A DNA stretch of 64,000 bases from Blasia pusilla (lineage: Eukaryota; Marchantiophyta; Marchantiopsida; Blasiales): contig CM114273.1 in the NCBI GenBank assembly GCA_050084515.1, positions 30,752,001 to 30,816,000 on the forward strand, written 5' to 3'. The translations under genes were made by a program, and so were the position numbers. How positions within the stretch are numbered: the stretch's first letter is position 1; every line of letters starts with the position of its first letter. Below the pieces are notes generated by a model. It was not told the DNA's origin, made no database searches, and worked only from the letters and a program-made list of their open reading frames with translations. Shown here in pieces: positions 59,054-64,000 of this stretch.

Positions 59054-62000
59054 GAAAATCACAATAGAGCTGTCATTCCTCCAACTATTTAACAACTCAT
59101 GAAGTTCAATCTCGAGATTAATCCATTATTCAAAGATTATAGGACTCTTATAGAGTCACCACATCCTACCTCTAGGATAGTCATAATTCCTCCATCCTCA
59201 ATCTAGAGGATAATTAAAGCCTCTCGAGAGAAAGGACAAGTTACCCATAGCATGAGTCACGACCCCTATCATCCTAACTTGAATATCCTTTAGGATGTTG
59301 CCTACTCTCTTCTTGTCCAGAGGAGAGCCTCCATTGATATTTTTTATAATGGAAGTATATCCCTGCAAGCGAATGCATTTTCTCGTGACAAACTACCAAT
59401 TGACATCTCTAGTGCATCTCTTGACCCACGCCTAACTATAGACACTGCTTCGTTTCCTTTCTTGTTTCCATTCTATCGTGGATACTTCAAAGGTACATCT
59501 ACTTTCTTTGACTATATTCGAGCAAGAAGCCGTAAAAAATTCAGTCCATTCTCCTTATTTAAACCGTATCCTTTATTAATGTATCAACTACGGCATGCTA
59601 TTCCATTATGTTCTACGTCAAAAAAATTTCTAAATAAAGAGTTAGATCGTCTACGCAAAGATAGACCCCACTTAAGTAATGAGAGCCTATACCATCATCT
59701 ATCCAAATATTTAATCAGCCCACAGATATTTGGCAATCCTGCTTGGCATTGACACCATCTAAAAGATCTCAAAGCTATGGTGCACAAATGGGGGATGCCT
59801 CATTTATTCCTCACGTTAACTTTTGACGAAGCTTCTGCAACTAGGTGGATTGAATGTGATCATATTGATTCCATTTATGCAAACTTAAACCCTAACTTTA
59901 CATGGCGTGTTGCTCCATCAAAATGTGCACAATTACTTCATACTAGACTTCTTACCTTTCTGTCATTATTCATCTTCTCAAGGCCACATATCTTGGGTAG
60001 AGTACAAGACTACCTACTACGTTATGAGTTGCAGAGCAGTGGGAGTTTATATTGTCATATGATACTTTGGCTTCATCTTGACAATGTCGACCGTATTACA
60101 TCAGAAATATGTTTATATTTTCCTACCCCTGAAACAATCCTTGGAAAGTTGAATCATGGTGATGATAGTCTAAATCCCAAAAAAATTTTATTGGACTTGG
60201 TGCTCCATAAGCAACTACACAAGGGCAAAGAGGGCATTTGCATTGTTAGGAAAAAATCCCATAAACCATATTGTTACCTTAGATTGCCCGCTAGGATCAA
60301 TACTAATACTGAACCATTCACTGATCCACTTACCATGAAATGGAACTATTTTAGGCCCTCAGGAGAGCATCGTAATGTCATCCCATACCACCCTCTCATA
60401 CTCATACTTTGAGGAGCTCATATGAATATTCAAAGGGTTACAAATGCTGATTGGTCTGTTTACTTGCTGAAATATGCCTTGAAATCTGAACCTATTGGAT
60501 CATTAGATATTGATACTGAGTCAACCAAATTTCTTGGTGGATTATACGATATTAAGTTACGTCTTGTCTTTGGTGTTGTGTTAAATATGTCTGTTTCTTC
60601 CACACAGGTTGCATTAACCTGTCTCCAAATTCCAATTATATAGAGGTATCAGGCTGTCCATTATATTGACTCAAATACCCCATCAAGGAGAACATATCTC
60701 TAAAAATCTGCTTCACTTCCATGCATTTATCCTACTACTCTTTACGCAAATACGCTTGCTAGTCTTGATAGCATGTCGTTCTTTTCGTAGGTCAAACTAC
60801 AAATTATTGAAAGCCTACCCAAAATGTCCGAAAAATAGAGTTATTGGGTTAGATAATTTAGGTAACATTTTGAGTTAAACTGGTCGTATTGTAAGATTCA
60901 TTGAATTTCATCCTCTTCATTAGTGGAATGAATTCTTCTATCTTGTTTTTCTCCTGATGTATCATTTAGATCAGAAGACTCTATTCTCTCATGTCATGAC
61001 CAACGCGGGACATAACTCCATGAGTGTGTGCATATGGGTATTATTAACAATATGGCTGATATTCACGATCTCATTAAGATTCATGCACTCAAGAACTTGT
61101 GGAGTCGCGTCCATGAAGCAGAGATACTTGCTAAAGCAACAAGTATTCTTGAGCCTAAGCTTGACTTAGACATAAAATTATCCCATACTTTGGAATCCTC
61201 ATGTCTTGACATTCTTGATATCTCTGAAAATGACCTACCAGAATAGCCAAGCCTAGGGTCTTTAAATCCAGAGCAGGCTGATCTCTTCCACCATCTTAGC
61301 AAGTTAACATCTGGCTTAGTGCTACTTAAAGGTGCTCCTGGTTGTGGTAAGTCTTTCTTTGTGTCATTCATGTATAGTTATTGGAAATCTAGAGGCATGT
61401 CTCCTCTTCTCACTACAAGGTTAAGTTGTAGTTTGACTTGACCAGGATGCAAGGATATTGTTCACTTTGCCTTAGTATTCCAATTCGTGGTGATATGCCA
61501 ACTATGCATGTTGCTTCTGATCCCTACATCAAACTTAAAGCTACTCAAGTAATTGTCATTGATGAATCTTTCGTGTTAAGTACGAAACTCATGGAGATAA
61601 TAGTTATGCGCATAAACAAAGTTACTAAATATACAAGCTACAATTTACTTGATTGCAAACTCATTATTCTTGTTGGAGACCTTTGTTAACTTCCACCGAT
61701 TTGCAGCCAAAAGATTTATGACTTTTGTCATGGTTTTCATATTTGTTATTCTACATTTTTAGAAAATATTCTCTCCTTCCAGTTAGTTACACCTATCAAA
61801 CACTCATTTGATCCTCTTTACAATGAATTCCTAAATTCAATAAGACCTTTGATTCCCACGTAAAAATATATTGACGATTGCCTAGATCCCTGTTTTATAT
61901 CTGAAAATGAAGCAACTGATTTTATCACTTTTCAGACAACTATTACCTGCACTCATTGTGAAGATGTTGCTCTGTTCAATCTTCTAGCACTTAGGAGAAT

Positions 62001-62525
62001 TTTTGGAGATGCTTCAATTATAAAAGTTGATGTTATTTCAGACATACCATCCAAGCCTGAATTTACTACATGGCTAAACGATGAGTCTTTCCACCAACTA
62101 CCTTTGATTCCTTTCCACTTTCCAATCATGATTACATCTAAAATCAATTTGAAGTCACAAGCAGGCTAATGGATTCTTTGCAACAATTTATGATCTTCTT
62201 TATGAGGATAATGAACTAGTTCATATTGTCATTACTCTTGAGTCTAATGGCAAGAGCATCAAAATAGGTAGAACCAATTTCTCTACTCTCATGTACGACT
62301 CAAATCAAAAGTACATGAAGAAGTCATTTTCGGTCATTTTAGGCTATGCCATGATTGCCCACAAAAGTCAAGGATCCTTGCTTGATGGTTGTAAGGTTAG
62401 TGTTTGCCATTGGCCTTGCCAATGTCATGTTGTCCAGGGTTAGAAAGAGAAAGCACCTTAGAATACTAGGATCGTTCAAACCTGTAGACTTCGTGGAATT
62501 TGGTCTAGTTCATGATACAGTTCTT
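59054..62525 (+). pseudogene. Helitron Rep/helicase (autonomous Helitron), decayed
   Basis: Rolling-circle transposase with an N-terminal Rep domain and a PIF1-type helicase. Rep parts: FYRGYFKGTSTFFDYIRARS; FLTLTFDEASATRW (about 59806); an HUH motif read as GSLYCHMILWL (about 60045), where the first His is Tyr; and the two-tyrosine motif YLLKYALK (about 60460-60485). Helicase parts: Walker A LLKGAPGCGKS (about 61325), Walker B VIVIDES (about 61553), LVGDLC*LPP (about 61676, a stop in place of Gln), GYAMIAHKSQG (about 62345), and a C-terminal VMLSRVRKRKHLRILGSFKP about 62430-62480. Multiple stops and at least one frameshift make it inactive. Element ends are not located. Confidence 0.85.
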
Positions 62526-63640
62526 AGTTGATTTATCTATTGTTGATTACAGCATCTTTCCAAGCATATCTTCACTGGCTAACTCCAACATAGATTGCAC
62601 TATAAGATCAACATCTCACGCAATGCAAAACGAGCAGTTACCACCACATGAGCATGAGACAAATCCTATCAGCATTCCGGATGCTCATTCTCATCGGCCT
62701 CAACAGACTCAAAACTACACAGCTGTCCAAGTTATCCACTATAACTCATGTATATCCATATCTACTTTTCTCTCTTCTCTTGCTTCATCTATCATAAAAT
62801 TCACAGGTTCCATCAAGCTACATGGACTTTGCTAGCGTGATCTTGTCAGATATACATGCGCAACCCAAAGAATTCTGACAAGATCTCCATCTTTCCCACA
62901 GATAATCAGATGAATTATATGGACAATCTAGGATTGGTACCTTCATTCTGGGAACATGGTGTCACGGGCAGGCAAATACAGAGTCTTATCAACCAATGCC
63001 AACTATGGGATTCTAAATTCTGTCGTCTAAACAAAGATGTGCCAGCCTCGTGTATATTAAAAGGTCTTCATTCCTTCTCATATAGAATCTTGTAGAATTC
63101 ATCTTCTTAACTATACAATCTCATACAATTTTGAATTTCAGAACCTCCTTATGAATGCCTAGAATACCACATTCTAGGCATTCAGAAGGAGGTTATGAAA
63201 TTGAAAAATGTTGATTTTAAGGAAATATCCTTGACAAGGAATGATGGAGCTAGACTCTTCACTCTTGTATTTGGTGGAATTAGGATTGATCAATTGTGCC
63301 TTCTCAAGCACTAGATGCACTTGCCCCTAAACATGCTAGTCGATTTGAATTGTGCAAAAGCCACTAATTTGATAGATAGAATGAAGACAACCCAAGAAAA
63401 TGGGCAATTGCCAGATTTTGAGCCCATTCCCATTGATGTGGCTAACCTTGCTCCTTTCCCTCTTCTTCTTGATTTTGATGATGCTATCATCTTGTCTCAT
63501 GATACTACTACCCTTCCTAAGACTTCATCTCATAGAGATCCCAATGAAGTTCCTACAACTCCTGCACAACCAGTGAACAACAATTTCAATTCAATATTAC
63601 AATCTCCAAGCAGAAGGAGATGCACATAGCTAATGGTACT
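62526..63640 (+). other. Region downstream of the helicase with short open frames
   Basis: Frames at 62512-62835, 62856-63095 and 63315-63629 run the same way as the Helitron and have protein-like composition but no domain I recognise. They may be a Helitron accessory ORF or captured sequence. A hairpin lies at 63127-63210. Confidence 0.35.
63127..63210. repeat. Hairpin with about 40-bp arms and 5-bp loop
   Basis: Core arms AACCTCCTTATGAATGCCTA (from 63142) and its complement ending AGGAGGTT (63194) pair with one mismatch over 24 bp. Weaker pairing extends outward on both sides (TTTGAATTTCAG against the complement of TATGAAATTGAAA). Position relative to the Helitron suggests either a terminal structure or an inserted foldback. 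Confidence 0.85.
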
Positions 63641-64000
63641 TACTCCGAGTATACCTATTTCTACAAATGCATTTACTTTTGCTCTATTAAATTTATTAAG
63701 CTTATGAACTTATCTACTGTGTGAATATTACTAACACCTTCTGTATTTCAATTTGCAGGCTTTTATTCTCTCGCAAGCAAATATTTATTTTTCATCCAAC
63801 CACTTTCATTTTATAGGCTTCCCCAGAAATACTTTTCAAAACCCTATTATGATGAATTGCCCTAATTAGGAGTTCCCTTTTTACCATTTTCCTATTCTAC
63901 TATGTCCTTCTATTTTAACTATAGCAATTAAATTTATCATCGCATCAATGACCCACCTGAGTTGTGCTCAATGCAAATTTCTTCAATGATGTTGTTTTCT
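63641..64000. other. Window end, AT-rich, nothing recognised
   Basis: No coding frame or repeat was noted. It may still belong to the Helitron, whose 3' end was not found. Confidence 0.4.

Overview
The window is nuclear DNA of a land plant. It has spliced genes with GT-AG introns, an LRR receptor kinase, an NB-ARC immune-type protein, the co-chaperone SGT1, a Ty1/Copia retrotransposon and Helitrons. A DUF262 gene and an NB-ARC-armadillo-TPR protein would fit a non-seed plant such as a bryophyte or lycophyte, but that is inference and I cannot name a species. No rRNA, tRNA or CRISPR array was seen.

Layout. At 1-5050 (+) lies SGT1, cut at its 5' end by the window edge, with ten exons and a duplicated-repeat intron. 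At 5.1-10.3 kb is spacer with tandem repeats, a hairpin and two short Helitrons. At 10312-14463 (+) is an intact LRR receptor kinase of about 1207 residues, two exons. At 15704-20371 (-) is a 15-exon DUF262 (GmrSD N-terminal family) gene that I assembled exon by exon to a continuous 463-residue frame. At 20.4-29.5 kb is repeat-rich DNA: two copies of a long LTR-like repeat, a near-perfect 66-bp inverted repeat, a (CT)n tract and a Helitron. At 29481-36446 (-) is a four-exon NB-ARC/ARM/TPR gene (1249 residues). Its last intron holds a minisatellite built from copies of its own 5' splice junction. At 36.4-53.8 kb is mostly AT-rich gene-free DNA with Helitrons, a GC-rich palindromic element and tandem repeats. 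At 53846-59053 is a decayed Copia element, and 59.1-63.7 kb holds a decayed autonomous Helitron (Rep plus helicase).

Relations. SGT1 is the HSP90-linked chaperone adaptor needed for NLR-type receptors, and an NB-ARC receptor lies about 24 kb away with an LRR receptor kinase between them. The grouping is suggestive of immunity, but proximity alone proves nothing. The transposon ORFs are broken largely at CAA, CAG, CGA and TGG codons, the pattern expected from deamination of methylated cytosine, whereas the three complete host genes keep open frames with intact splice sites.
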